DNA of 64,000 nt, taken from Pyricularia pennisetigena. Lineage: Eukaryota > Ascomycota > Sordariomycetes > Magnaporthales > Pyriculariaceae. The notes under the pieces were generated by a model that made no database searches, had not been told where the DNA came from, and saw nothing but the letters and a program-made list of their open reading frames with translations. Positions 34,261 to 46,844 of the stretch are shown here, in pieces. Position numbers and translations under genes: made by a program. Each line of letters begins with the position of its first letter. The first letter of the stretch is position 1. The stretch is from contig NC_043740.1 of NCBI RefSeq assembly GCF_004337985.1, positions 3,657,030 to 3,721,029 on the forward strand, read 5' to 3'.

Positions 34261-36170
34261 CTAGCCCTTCTTGACTTTTGCCTTGGTGTTGTACCATGAT
34301 TTTGGTATCAAATCCGCATCAACTAAAAGCTTCCACATACACCAAAGGTAGCAGAGCGCGAACCCTACTGCACCCAGCCCGACATTGGCAACAACCCACA
34401 GGTCGGGCATACCAATGGGAGGCAGGAAGAAGCGATCAACCACATGCCACGCAGCCATTGCCAGGTAGAAAGTTCCATGCACCAAGAACAGTATCCACTG
34501 ACCAGCCGTTGCCGGCCCTTCCTCGTCAAAATAGACGCTCGTCGAGGTCGGCGGGAGGCCGAGTAGGTATGCCCAGAGCAGAGTCAGCACGACGTAGGGC
34601 ACCCTCAGGTCAACCCTCTGAAGCAATGGGAACATTGTCCAGGCGCCCAGGATGTTCGCAAAGCCAACCCATGCCCTTACTTCCCGGGCCAGCCCATTGC
34701 CGCCAGCTAGCATTATAGTCATTGGCATTAATGGAAGCAGTACGCTCTTTTCGTGGACCTGATAACTAAAGAGAAAAAATCCCCAAGCAGTCGCTGCGAA
34801 AGCCGAAGGCAGTAGCACCTTGCGGGGCCGTAGGAATAGGACCAGGTTTGGGGGAATGATGGCTGCGAGTGTAGCCCCCAGGGCTGCCTTTTGCAGAAGC
34901 GCAGCCGGGTATTTGCGCAATTTGAAGACGACGTTGATGGCGCACCAAAAGTTGGCAACTTTGTCCTCGAAAAGCCCTCGAGCGAAAGGGAAGACCCTGT
35001 GAATGAGCTGGACCATCTGTTCGACGACTGGATAGTACACCGCGTCTGTGTCCAAATACTCAGATAGGAACGAGAATATAGGTAGAGGTGTAGGTGGGCC
35101 ATCGAGATCTGGTCGTGAGTCGATACCGCGTTGCGCATCGTAGAGGGCCCCGATCACCAGAGGCAAGACCAGAACGGCGAACGAGATCGCGGTGACAGCC
35201 GCGATGGCAAGCAGTCTAGGCAGATTCAATTTGGGAAAGACGCAAGCGCCTAAAAGGAAAGCAAAGACACTAAATGCGTAATAGAGTGCCATCTGCTTAA
35301 AGCCTAGTGCGGCCACGAAGAAAACCGAGGCCCAGAGAAGTCTGCCAGCCAACATGCTTGACATGCTTGCCAGGACGAAGCCAAGCATAACCGTATTGTA
35401 CTGGAAGTGGACATGATCGATGAGGATTAGGCCCGGCTGCATAAGGATAGCCACCAGGGCCACCGAGCTCGACCACCTATCAACGCCGCTAAGCCTCCCA
35501 AATCTTCGCACGAAAACCACAGTCGCCGGTACGTAGATGAGATACTCAGACACAAGGACGGTGGCCCTCATGAAAATTTTGAGGACAGGGTCGTCCGAGC
35601 CGCGGGAGCTGAAAAGAGCAAACCAGGCCGGGTTGATGAGAGAGCCAATCTTGCCCAAAAGCCAACTGTGGTAAGCCGTCAGAGGCGGGTAGTCAAGCCC
35701 CCACCACTCGAGGTCATGGAAGTACCATTGCGAGATGGGAAGTTGCGTGGTCACTTCCATCCAATGTCTCTGCGCTTCGTAGTCTCCGAACAACGGTGGT
35801 TTGTGGAATCCTGCATATAGTTTAATCAAGTCAGTTCGGTCTGAGCAAGCACCCGAGGAAAGACTTCTACCAGCCAAGCGAAAAGGTGAGAGACACGGAA
35901 GAGAGCTGCCACAAACATACCCGAGTAACCCCACAAGCCAGCAGCCCATCTGAAGACGCCAACGATGAGCAAAGTGAGAGCGAGCGTCTCCCATTGTGTG
36001 GCAGACCCGCGAGCGGGCCAGAGAAAAGCCGCAAGGGGAAACGTCGGAACGCGCACGAGAGCTTCATTTTTGCGGACTGCAAGCACCGTCTGCTCTTGAT
36101 CGTTGTCGACAATCTTCTTGGGCTTACGTGCCCGTGGTTTGCGAGGTGATGGAGAAGCTTGCCCGGCCAT
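34261..36170 (-). CDS. alg6: Dolichyl-P-Glc:Man9GlcNAc2-PP-dolichol alpha-1,3-glucosyltransferase Alg6
   Basis: The ER enzyme that adds the first glucose to the lipid-linked oligosaccharide for N-glycosylation (GT57 family). Exon 1 is 36170..35921 and exon 2 is 35810..34261, giving 599 residues. The join reads LWGYSGFHKPPLFGDYEAQRHW, which fixes the 110-nt intron (GTATGT...TGCAG). The first luminal loop holds the family signature GDYEAQRHWME followed by WYFHDLEWWGLDYPPLTAYH. HVHFQYN and SYQVHEKSVLLPLMP are further GT57 motifs. About a dozen hydrophobic segments are evident. The N-terminus is Lys/Arg-rich and cytosolic. The C-terminus ends KAKVKKG, consistent with ER retention. Alg8 is the related alternative, but FGDYEAQRHW and the overall match favour Alg6. 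Confidence 0.92.
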
Positions 36171-37088
36171 TGTTTTTGAGACGTGGAAACACGTCAGTCT
36201 AATCCGGTATTGTCGGAAAGCTCACAACAAAGAGATATGACTTTCATCTGTTGTTGTGCCTTTCTCGTCGCTCAGCTCAAGTCGCAAGGTCAAACGTGCC
36301 GTTGCAACCAAGGGATCTTGCGGAGAAAGTGCCAGCTTCACGAATTGAAGCTATCCGGTGGGGCACAAGCAACATCGGACAGGGGTGCGATGGAAGCAAA
36401 CCCCCCTGTGATGTCACACAACACTACAGCAATCAATGCCAGCCAGCCGTGGCACAACTCATTCCGTCAGATCATTCGTTTGCTTTGGACTCTGACAATT
36501 GGAGTGTGACACAACAGGTAACCATTTGAGATTTGCAACATGGTCGTCACTCAAAGTCTAATGCGGCTACAAAGCATCATACGCGAGCACCTAGCTCATG
36601 TAAACCTGCATTGGTAAGGCCCCTTACCCTACACATGTCTAAGGCTTTTCAACAAGCTCACCATTGTACATGGGCCCTGCAGCAATCAAGATCTCCCGCT
36701 AGTAAAATCGTCAATCGAGCTCTACTGCGGCACCAGCTCGATCCTTTCCATTGTCGTCCGGGATTACTGTCTTTTTAAAACTCTGCGACGTTGCCAAGTT
36801 CTCCACGTCGCACTACAGTGCAGCTCTAGATGAGCCAAGTAGCTCTCGGAAACTGTGAACTTTTGTTACGGTCCATTTCAGGGTCAAATTGAGTTTTCCT
36901 TGCAACTTGCAACCAATCCGTCATCGTTCGCATTTACATGGGACGAGAACATTCCTACTACACACACTTACACTTACCAGCGGTAACAATCCCCCCCACA
37001 TTTCGTTCATGTCGTACCAAAAAGGTACATAACTTTACCTAGATGCCTAGGTAGACATATCCGTTTCTTTTCACGCTTTTCGCACACA
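36171..37088. promoter_or_regulatory. Divergent intergenic region alg6 / palC
   Basis: 918 nt holding both promoters. Two GCCAAG hexamers, matching the PacC consensus GCCARG, lie at 36793..36798 and 36834..36839, on the palC-proximal side. Roughly one match would be expected by chance in a region this size, so the evidence is weak. Confidence 0.4.
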
Positions 37089-38695
37089 ATGCCTTATCCC
37101 TTCGTCCTCCCAACAACCTCTGCCTTCTCATTCTCCACCAGCTTCAGCTGCGAGAGCCATCCGTCATTACCCCTCAACGCGAGCACGTACCGCGGGATCG
37201 TGCGCGACACGCTCAAGAAGCACAAGCGCCTGCCGCCCTCGTCGCAGTCCTCGAGCCTCTCTCTCGTCGTCGCCAGTATCAACGACTACCTGCGCTACCT
37301 GCTCGCCGTCGACGCCGGCATCGCCCACCGCTCCCCGCACGGCGGCCATGGCGAGCAGATCGATGTGGTTTTGCGCTCCGCCCCGGCCATCGAGTGGCGT
37401 CCTTTCCTCTCCGACTCGGCAGTTCCAGGAAAGGAGCCGCCGCGGGTGAGGATACAATCGCTCGAACACGAACTTTTCTTCACGTTGAGTACCCTGGCCA
37501 GCGCGCTGTCGCTCCAAGCCAGGGCTGCCCTGCAACCACTGTACGTAGTCTCTGTAGCCGTGCCGAGCCCTGAGCAGCGCCTTGCCGCCATCACCGGCGC
37601 CACCAAGCTGTTGCTGGATGCGGCTTCCATCTACGACTACCTAAGCACTCGCTCCACATCGCTGTCGGGCCCCGCCCCGTGTGCCGACATCAGCCCCGCC
37701 ACCGTCTCGGCCCAACGCGCCCTCGCTCTCGCCGAGGCAACGTTGCTTGCCGTCTTCAAGGATGACCCGTACCCTACCGTTGTCGCGCAGGATCGCAACA
37801 ACTTGGATAAGGACTGGATGTTCAAGGCACCCGAGATACCAAAGGTGCGCGCCCACCTGTTTGCGAGGCTGTGCTTGGCCGCGTCAGAACACGCCGCGCA
37901 GGCCTCCTCGCTATGTCAGGCACAGTCCTCCGCCGGGGGTTCGGGTAGCGGCGGCGGCGGCAAGATGGCAGGGTTGGTGCGAAATGCAACGGCACGGGGC
38001 CTCGATGGCGACTTCGTTCGGTACATTGAGAACCTGAGGCGGACGGCGCGGGCGAAAGCTTGCCGATTCTTTGCCATCGATGCCGAGCTGGGCGGCCAAA
38101 CAGGCAACGCGATTGGTTGGCTCCGCGCTGGCCTGCAGGAGCTCGGGGTTGAGCAGCGGGAGACGGCCAAGAAGAGCGGCGGACTCAGCTTTAGCCGGCT
38201 CACCAAGGAATGGAGCGAGAAGCGGGAGGACCGCAAGGTGGAGAAGGGCGCCAGCTGGGGTGCAGATGCTGGAAAAATGGAGGAAGTGCGCGTAATCGAA
38301 ATGCTGGATGCCAAGTGGTCCAAGCAAAACGACACCGTAAGTTTGCTCATTCGCTCATCAATTACGGTCTTTCTCAAAGTCAAGCGATTCAAAGCAATCG
38401 ACTGACTGAATATGTTTTACAGATGAACATACAAGCCATCCCAGCACCAGCGACATTATTGGCACAGATGCCTTCCGGCAGGGATATGCATACAGTCAAG
38501 CCATACGAGCCGCCAGCCCTTGATCCTGTGGTCTTGGAGTCCATGCGTGCCCCGCCAGAAGGATCCGACGATTTTGAAAATGCGTCCGACTCTGAGGATG
38601 AGGGTAAAGATAGTAGTAGTCAAGGTCCGGTTGGTGCATTTCCAGGGACGAGAAACGAGTACGGAAGGACCAATAGCAGTAACTCATATTACTAG
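37089..38695 (+). CDS. palC: pH-response regulator PalC (BRO1 domain)
   Basis: A component of the ambient-pH (Pal/PacC) pathway. PalC is a BRO1-domain protein that binds ESCRT-III (Vps32) at plasma-membrane signalling sites. Exon 1 is 37089..38336 and exon 2 is 38423..38695 (506 residues); the intron is GTAAGT...ACAG, phase 0. The N-terminus ([19 protein letters not shown]) and the following helical region to about residue 400 fit the short BRO1 domain of PalC. Typical segments are [40 protein letters not shown] and [15 protein letters not shown]. The tail is Ser-, Glu- and Asp-rich and disordered. There is no Vps31/Alix-type C-terminal V domain, which separates it from Bro1 and PalA. The start is the first ATG. 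Confidence 0.92.
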
Positions 38696-39072
38696 CACAA
38701 GTTCAACGAAGCAATACTTTGTCCCATTGACACGCAGCAGAAAACGATACACTCTATATGACCGCGTTCAGTTGCTTCTATGACCATGCTAGTGGGCGCT
38801 CCCTCCTGCCTCTCAAGAGATGACAAGATGTTCAATAGATATCCTCGCAACATCAAGAATCCGTTCGCAGTTGTGCTTTTCTCCGGAGGACGTAGGTTGA
38901 TGTGCGTGCGACTGGGGGTGTAACATTTTCCCAGATGCGCAAAACTCGCTGGGACGAAATATTCATGTTAGTAATGGACATGGTCACATGATTTTTTCGA
39001 CAGCAAAAGGAAAGATTTGGCCAAGGCTTCCGTTTCGAACGAAGTCCGTCGATGGGCCACAAAGAACGTCAC
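38696..39072. other. Convergent gap palC / Zn2Cys6 regulator
   Basis: 377 nt between two stop codons. It must hold both 3' ends. If the regulator has an extra 3' exon (see its entry), that exon would lie here. Confidence 0.5.
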
Positions 39073-40435
39073 TTACTCCATCATTGCGTGTCGCATCCTC
39101 TGCCTCTCCAACAGGTAGTCCACAATGTCCCTCAACCCGACCTGGCGCCGTGCCAAGGTCTTCATGGAGTCGTCGCCGATCTGAGCTGCAAACTTGTAGC
39201 CGTACACGTCGACCCTGAGCAGAGCGCGGACGGTGCTCCTCCACATCATGGGCGCTAACGTCTGCCTCTCTAGTGCGGCGACGTTGCTGCAGGCACCGGT
39301 CCCGAGCCTGCCCCACAGCCCTCCGTACTGCTGAAGCGAAAAGGGGATCTCGCAACCCTGGGCCGTCGCCCTGGCTACCTCGGCATCCACCATGGCCAAT
39401 ATGCGGTGGTATGTGTTGGCGATGGACGGCAGGAGCGCGCCCAGTATCAGCAAGTTTTGGTATGACTGGATAGAGGGGCGGAAGGTCGGGCTCGCGAGGC
39501 TCGGTGGGCTGCAGGCCGGGCACTCGGTCACCCCGTACGCGGTCTTGGCTGCGCTGCGGGCGCAGGACATCGCCGGCCCGACTTCTGTCGGCAGGTTTTG
39601 CAGGGAGTCCAGCGCCAGGTACAGTTTTGCCAAGCAGCCGCAGGGTGGACCGGGATCTGTCGCGAAGTGGCTACCGCAAACGATGGGTGCTGCTTCGTGA
39701 CTTGTGTCTGACGGAGCGGGAGGTGACGTATCTGCCGCCGTTGGGTAGGGGCCTGTTTCTGGAATTCTCAGAGTGTCGTGTGTTGAGAAAGGATCCGTGA
39801 TTTGCACGTTGCTTGACTGCAGGTTTTGTGATGCCGAGCCAGACAGAAAGGCATCCTCAAGAGACGGTCCTGACATGACCAACGTGGAATTGCTGTCACT
39901 GCCACTTGCAGTGGACAAGCCTTCCCAATAGCCCAGTGAATTCAAGTCTACCACATTCAAACTAGGGTCCACTGGTATTTGCTGAGATGCCTGCGGTTCT
40001 GGGACAGTGTCCGACATGCAGGGCCCCATCAAGCTGAACAAATCAAACTCATCACCAGCGGTGGCATCCATAAAAGAGAAATCGGCAGCTACTGCGGTGG
40101 CTACAGCATCTTCACTGCTGCTGCGTTCAGTCTCTTCCGAGACCTCGACATGCTGCCGTTTACGGGGTCGTCCCATCTGCTTCTGGGGAGAGTAGTGGCA
40201 TTTGATACCCTCCTTCTTGCAGCGTGCGCAGCCTTCGGGCTCCTTGGTACATGCCAACTTGCGCGAGCCTAGGAATAGAATCAGCTTCTTAACCAGGTTT
40301 AAGAAAAATGACGATTGAAGGGTTCTGGGAAGACATACGACACTCATCGCAAGCTCGGTGCCTTGGTTGTGAATCCACGTCGGATATGTTTGTGGCCTTT
40401 GAAGTGGCGGCCGACTTGCTCGTAGACGAGCTCAT
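39073..40435 (-). CDS. Zn2Cys6 transcription factor
   Basis: A fungal binuclear zinc-cluster regulator. Exon 1 is 40435..40339 and exon 2 is 40268..39073, giving 430 residues; a 70-nt intron (GTATGT...CCTAG) cuts the zinc cluster. The joined cluster starts at residue 29: CDEC-RSRKLAC-TKEPEGCARC-KKEGIKC has all six cysteines in the canonical spacing. It is followed by MGRPRKR, which resembles an AT-hook core. The middle is acidic and Ser/Thr-rich, a plausible activation region. The C-terminal half is helical (SYQNLLILGALLPSIANTYH; WRSTVRALLRVDVYG) with a CGCLAKLYLALDSL segment seen in some zinc-cluster regulators. The target genes are unknown; it lies between palC and erb1. The stop codon overlaps a perfect donor (GA|GTAAGT), so the true C-terminus may differ. 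Confidence 0.85.
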
Positions 40436-41293
40436 ATTTTCGATTCACGTTTTATTGTATAATAGGTATAATAGCCACCCTGTCAATTGGCCAGGGTACA
40501 ATTTGTCCAAGCACTTGCTCACTTGAACTGATTTTCAGAAATGAAACGAAGTTGTCTACTCTCAAATGAGATAGGTTGTCTACCGCAGCAAAGAGTCTCA
40601 ACTGATGTCCTCCCCTGGGACGATAATATCGGGAATGATGTGGCAAAGTAATATCTTGAGCAATGATAACGCTGAAGATAGTCCAAAGAGGTTCAAGATG
40701 GAATGCCCTGGCATATGGCGTCTAGGTCTATGTATCTAGCCTAAGTGCTGCCTGGTGCATGAAGATTTGCAGGGAGCGTAAGCACTAACGCACCGCTCCT
40801 GGGATGAGACCCTGCGAGAACACACCTACAAGTTTCAGAGAGCGGCTATCCAGTGAAGAGGGACACTAAGCAGCACCAAACCAGCAGCTTGCAAACAGTA
40901 AACCCATACCAACGACTTGATATCTGCTGCGATTTGCGCGTTAGATTATGTCATTCGAAGTAGAAGCAGGAGACACCAAGTGTGGTTTACAATAAGTCTC
41001 TCTGTGTTTGAGTTTGAAAGGCATTTTACGACAGTGTATAAAAGGCAATCGTACCAAAACACGAAATCATTGGACATTTGACGCTAGGATGTGGGGTTTG
41101 TACGTACCAGAGTAGAGCGGTGAGCCATTTTCCCCGCCTTCTGCGAGCCGGACCCATTTTATTTTTTTCTGCCACTGCTGGAAAAAAAAAGTTCGGAGAG
41201 GAGCATCGACTTGATTTGATGCGCTGCGATTGGGTTCGCTGCTTGGTTCATATAAATCAATCGCAACAAATATTTTCGGTATCAACACCAAAG
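40436..41293. promoter_or_regulatory. Divergent intergenic region Zn2Cys6 regulator / erb1
   Basis: 858 nt holding both promoters. No clear regulatory motif or gene was recognised. Confidence 0.5.
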
Positions 41294-43697
41294 ATGGCCC
41301 CCACAGCACCAGCCAAGAAACGAAAGCAGTCAGTCGAGGCCACGGAGCTATCGGATGACGAAATCATTGATGGGCTCCTCGACGGCGCGCTTTCTCAGAG
41401 CGAGGACGACAGCGATTTTGTAGCTTCAGGGGATGAGGACGAGGAAGACGAGGAGGACGAGGATGAGGACGAAGACGACGAAGATGACGACAAGCAAGAC
41501 ATTGGAGATTTGCAAGATCTTAGCCTCAACGACTTGGACGACGATGCGCTGAACAAGGAATTGGCCAAAGATGGCGCGAATGGCGGTTCAGGAGATAAAC
41601 CAGAGGCAGACGACGAGGAAAGACCAAACTACAGGGTTGTCGAGGATGCGAATGGCGGTATACGCTATGTTTACGACGAGATTGACCCGGTCTACGACTC
41701 AGACGACTCGGACAAGGAGGAGGAGAACAGAATTGGCGACATCCCGCTGTCTTTCTACGAGGCGTACCCCCATGTTGGTTACACGATCGACGGCAAGAAG
41801 CTTATGCGTCCGGCAGAGAGGAGACAGGCTCTGGATTCTCTACTAGACAGTATTGAGATACCTAAGGGCTGGACCGGCTTGACGGATCCGTCCACTGGAA
41901 AGCCACTCAACTTGAGCCAAGATGAGCTTGAGCTTCTGAAGCGTGTCCAGATGAACGAGATCCCTGAAGAGGGCTACGATCCTTATCCTGTAAGTTGTCG
42001 GACTCAAGCTTGCATTACGTCGGCCTTTTCCCAGAATGCCTAGGACCCAACTGACAAAGCTTGATTAGGACACGGTCGAATACTTTACCGGTATCGAGGA
42101 GAAGATGCCCCTGAGCGCTGCCCCTGAACCAAAGCGAAGATTCATTCCCTCAAAACATGAAGCAAAGAGAGTCATGAAACTTGTTCGCGCCATCAGAGAG
42201 GGCCGCATACAGCCGTACAAGTCGAAGGAGGAGCGCGAGAAGGAGGAAGAGGACAAGGAAGAGAAATACTACGACGTATGGCAGGATGAGCAGCCACGCG
42301 ACCCCCACGTTATGCACATACCGGCACCGAAGCTCGCACCGCCGGGCTACGATATGAGCTACAATCCGCCGCCAGAGTACCTCCCGACAAAGGCAGAGAG
42401 GGAGGAATGGGAGAAGATGGATCCCGAGGACAGGGAAAAGGAGTATCTGCCGCAGAAGTTCGATGCCCTAAGGAAGGTACCCGGCTATGAGACTTTTGTC
42501 AAGGAGCGCTTTGAGCGTTGCTTGGACCTCTATCTTGCGCCCAGGGTACGCAAGAACAGGTTGAACATTGACCCGGCCTCATTATTACCCAAACTTCCCA
42601 GGCCCGAGGAGCTCAAGCCGTTCCCTACCGTCTGTCAAGCAATCTTCAGAGGCCACGAAGGCCGTGTTAGATCGTCGGCAATTGACCCAACGGGACTGTG
42701 GCTCGCAACAGGAGGTGACGACGGCTACGTTAGGATATGGCTCATCAACCCAGCTCGTCAAGTGTGGGCCGTCAAACTCAGCAGCGACGAGGCTGTGAAC
42801 GCCGTGCGATGGAGACCGACAAAGGACACCATGATCCTCGCCGCGGCCGCCGGAGAGGAGATATTCCTGATGGTGCCGCCAGACATCGATCCGGAGGTCG
42901 AACAAACCAGCCGTGCCGTCCTTGATGCTGGTTTTGGACACGCTGCTGGTGGCGCAGATAAGCTGACGGCTGACGGCAAGGCGCCGCCAGCGAAATGGGC
43001 ACGCCCGGGTGCGAGGTTGGAGGACGAGGGCGTGCTCGTGAAGGTGACGGTACGATCGCCCGTCAAGGTTATCAGCTGGCACAGGAGAGGCGACCACTTC
43101 TGTACCGTGTCTCCATCCGGTCAGCGCAGCTCGGTGGCGGTACATACCCTTTCCAAACACTTGTCGCAAATCCCCTTCCGAAAGCTGTCAGGTCTTGCAC
43201 AAGTCGCTCACTTCCACCCTTCGAGGCCGCTCTTCTTTGTCGCGACACAGCGCACGATCCGCTGCTACGACTTGCAGCGGTTGGAGCTGGTCAAGGTGGT
43301 GCAGCCCGGTGCCAGGTGGATCTCGTCGTTCGACATACATCCTGGTGGCGACAACCTCATTGTTGGCTCCTACGACAGGCGGCTGCTGTGGCACGATCTG
43401 GACTTGTCTACTCGTCCGTACAAGACGATGCGGTTCCACCCGCAAGCCATCAGGGCCGTCAAATACCACCGCGGTGGGCTGCCACTGTTTGCAGACGCCA
43501 GCGACGACGGTTCGCTGCAGATCTTCCATGGCAAGGTTGTCAGTGATCTCATGGAGAACGCAACCATTGTGCCGCTCAAATCACTCAAGGGTCACCGGGT
43601 CATCGATTCGCTTGGTGTCATGGATGTAGACTGGCACCCATCAGAACCTTGGTGTATCTCGGCCGGTGCCGATGGGACGTGCCGACTGTGGATGTAG
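41294..43697 (+). CDS. erb1: Ribosome biogenesis protein Erb1 (BOP1 homologue)
   Basis: A scaffold of the PeBoW complex (Nop7-Erb1-Ytm1) needed for 27S pre-rRNA processing in 60S assembly; nucleolar. Exon 1 is 41294..41989 and exon 2 is 42069..43697 (774 residues); the intron is GTAAGT...TTAG, phase 0. An acidic N-terminus (poly-Asp/Glu, residues 50-75) leads into the BOP1NT domain: [40 protein letters not shown], and in exon 2 [20 protein letters not shown]. The C-terminal WD40 propeller starts near residue 425 with [17 protein letters not shown] and ends at [13 protein letters not shown], the usual family terminus. The gene is complete and well conserved. It is divergent from the Zn2Cys6 regulator. 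Confidence 0.96.
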
Positions 43698-44068
43698 ACA
43701 GATGCAAATGGCAGTTTGTGAATCCAAACTCTCGTTGCGCAATAAATAATACAAAATTCCAAGTTTTTTTTTTTGAGTCGGTGGGGTCCGAGTTTGCGTG
43801 TTTAGCTGGACAGCAGCTTTTTTTTTTTTTTTTTTTGTGGCGTTGTTTGCGAAGTAGTTTTGACAGCATTAACAGTTTGCACGGTGGGAAAAGGGCCACA
43901 TGATGGCGAATCAAAAAGTGTGAGTGAGACCTATGCATTCTGAATTTACTTTCATTTGCTCTAACCAACGGCAAGTATATCATGTCTCACAAAGTGGTAT
44001 CCTGCATTACTGATATCTTTCCGCTTATTCACTAGAGCCTCGTCTAGATATTACGTTCTTTTTTCGCC
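43698..44068. other. Convergent gap erb1 / SGNH hydrolase
   Basis: 371 nt between two stop codons, including a 19-T run (43818..43836) and a shorter T run near 43765. No gene was seen. Confidence 0.6.
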
Positions 44069-45608
44069 CTAGAGCATCGACCAGACACCATCCTTGAACT
44101 TTTCAAGCAGGCTCAGATCAAAGCCCTCCCCCATGGCCTGATAACCAGCCGGGTTGAGGTGGAGATAGTCGCCCGTGTCGTAGGCGGGGAGCAGCCTCGT
44201 CTCGTTTGCGGGATCCCTGACCAGGGCGTCAAAGTCGACGACGGCATCGAACCTCCCCGAGGTCCTGATCCACTCGTTGACGGCCAGCCTCGTGACCTCG
44301 CGCGCCGGCTCGCCGTACGCCTGGCCCGGCCCGGTCATGGGCGTGATGGTGGCGCCGAACACGGCGACGCCCTTGGCATGGCAGCGCGCGATCATCTGCT
44401 CGTACGCCGCGATCAGCCGGTCTCGCACCGTCTGCTGCGCCGACGCGGTCGCGGGCGCCGTCCCGATGTCGTTGACGCCCTCGAACACCACCGCGTACCG
44501 CAGCGCCGACGACGCCAGCACGTCCCGGTCGATTCGGGACAGGGCGTTGGGCCCCAGCCCGTCGTTTAGTATCCGGTTGCCGCCGGCTGCTTGGTTGATG
44601 ACCGAGACCGGGGTCGAGGATGCCGCGAGCCGGTTCATGAGCACGTCGGCCCATCTGGTTTTTTTGGTTCGTTGGTTTGTTAGCGCCTAGGCTTCTGGTG
44701 GTGGGGCTTTTTGGCACAATGACAACATGTATATGGGTGGTTTCATACCGATTGTTCTGGTTGTGCGTCGAGCCTCGCCCGTCGGTGATACTGTCCCCGA
44801 CAATGACCAGGGCCCCAGGAGTGGCAGCACCAGCGGGCGCCCAGCCCTCGACCCTCGAGATAAAGTACCAGTGGTCCGTCTTGTCGACGCCCTGTCCGGC
44901 AAAGTCCTTTGCTTCGACGGCATTGCCGGGCGCGAACCACGACGTCGTCCTGGACCCCGGGTGGCCCGTGATGCTGTTTGTGGTCTGGCCGCGCTCGAGG
45001 TAGATGGAGACGGAGAGGACGTCGAGGGCCTCGAGGGGCAGCTCGATGGGGTCGCTGACTACCAGCGCGCCCACGGGCACCGTGAAGCCTGCCTGCCCGC
45101 CCGAGAAGGTGACCTTGTGCAAGTCACCCTCGATCGCCGCGACGCCGGCAGTCTTGTTAGGGGTCACGCCGACCGTCACGGCCGTGATTGGCAAGTCCGA
45201 GCCGCCAAAAGCGTTGCTGATCTGCAGGCGGATGACGGGGGCGCCGAGAGACAGGCGGATGGTCTGGCGCAGGGTGGCGTTTCTGAAGACCTCGCCGGTT
45301 TGATTCTGTGATGCGATGGGGTAGGGGGTGGTTCAAGTCCCGTTTTTTGTTTCAGCTGAACAGGTCCTCATTCTGGAAATTGACAGGAGAAAGAAGCGAA
45401 AGGTGAAACAAAGCTTCTCGACATATAAATCTGTCTACGGAGAGTCCAGGGTGTGACTTACCCACGGCGCATTGGGCAAGTTTGCCGGCTCGACGAGCTG
45501 CGGCATGGAACCCCATACGTCTACCCATCGTCCGCTTGCGCACCTCGCCGCCGAGACAAAGGACAGGAAGGTGCACAGCAGTACGAATGCTCTAGTTGCT
45601 GCTGCCAT
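44069..45608 (-). CDS. Secreted SGNH/GDSL-type hydrolase
   Basis: A predicted extracellular esterase or lipase of the SGNH fold. Exons are 45608..45462, 45305..44749 and 44654..44069 (429 residues). Residues 1-19 form a signal peptide (MAAATRAFVLLCTFLSFVSA). An N-terminal beta-rich domain precedes the catalytic part. The catalytic blocks are complete: GDSITDG (Ser221), QAAGGNRIL (Gly/Asn oxyanion), EGVNDIG (Asn) and DYLHLNP with Asp397 and His400. The layout resembles fungal SGNH hydrolases with an added N-terminal domain. The substrate is not readable; plant cell-wall ester and rhamnogalacturonan acetyl ester are possibilities. Exon 2 ends at GTATGA; exon 3 begins after ACCAG and reads RWADVLMNRL. 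It is the first of a minus-strand series of ester/lipid hydrolase-type genes. Confidence 0.87.
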
Positions 45609-46844
45609 TGTGAAGGTGCAAGACCGTATAGAAGCAAAACCCGAGATGCACGGTAATGACTGAACTGCGGCGTTTCTGGGGAGATCCGCTGCCAAAAAAA
45701 AAAAACGACAAGCACGAACGCACAAGACTGAACAGCAAACCACCGGGAGCCCATCATCACTTCCCTCTCCCTGGGCTTATATACACCTGTGGGTAGGATA
45801 CTACATCGCCGCGTTTCGACAAGGTGTCGGTCCGCCCAGGCGAGTAATTGTCATGATGCAGGTCCCTCTCCTCTTCCCCTCCTTCATCCCCATCGGTCTT
45901 ACACTGCGAGTGGTTCGGTTAGACGGATAGGGGGGGAACAGAAGTATGGTGGCCCGGAGTTGCATTTTCGATTAGTTTTTTTTTTTATCTATTTAATTTT
46001 TTTTCTTTTTCCATTACGGTTAATCAAACTTGGCTCGGTTACATGTCTGGTACCATGATGGTAGGGTATGGAGTCTATGCTTTTCTTTTTCTTTGTAGTA
46101 TTTTTCATTTCAGGCTAAAGCTGCGAATTTTGGGTTTTGTTTTTTTTGGAGAACGACTGGGGTATAATAGTCGTATTTTGGTAGGTGGAATAATTGCAAC
46201 TTGACCCAAAACAAAAAAAAAAAAAAAAAAAAGAGCTGGGATCATTTTCCTAATTGGAGATCGCTTTGGAGAAAGCATGGCGAGAGGAAACGGCAAGTTC
46301 TTCCGGGGTCGTTCACATATTGATTTGGCTCGAAAAGATGGAGTTTAAGAGCACTTGGCGATGCGTTTGCATGACATTCCGAAATCATCACTTTTGTCTG
46401 AAACATGACTTATAATAGGCAAGTAGTTAACAGGAACAAAAAAAAAACAAAGAGATGCAAATTGGGCGAGCTTTAGGGAGAAAGATCAGTCCAAGGTGGA
46501 CGCGGACACGAGAAGTAGAATATTGTTCACCTGGTGGATGGTCATATATTGCTCCCAGATAAACTCACAGGTCCGAATACACGAGCTTGAACTTACAAAT
46601 GATTCAGGATATAATACGACATGCTTGGCGAGAAGAAAAAAAATTAATTCACAAGGATGTTGCAAGTATTAAAAACGTATCAAACAAAACAAAACGCTAG
46701 TCATCCACATAAAACCAAAGAGTCTCCGCAGGAGTCATGAAAGCGACATATACCTATATATCCAGCCGTCACTCATATTCACACACAATCACTTGACATT
46801 ACGCAGGTACGGCGGTCAAGTGTTGTTACTTCCCCCATGGCACG
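45609..46844. other. Intergenic region SGNH hydrolase to secretory lipase
   Basis: About 1.2 kb holding the SGNH promoter and the lipase 3' end. It is strongly A/T-tract rich, with T runs near 45976..46010 and a 20-A run at 46213..46232. No gene was seen. Confidence 0.55.
46213..46232. repeat. Poly-A run of 20
   Basis: An uninterrupted adenine tract in intergenic DNA. Confidence 0.85.

Noticed and set aside
44229..45194. 321-codon minus-strand frame
   Set aside because: Read-through of the second SGNH intron into the wrong frame; the spliced model restores the catalytic motifs in frame.
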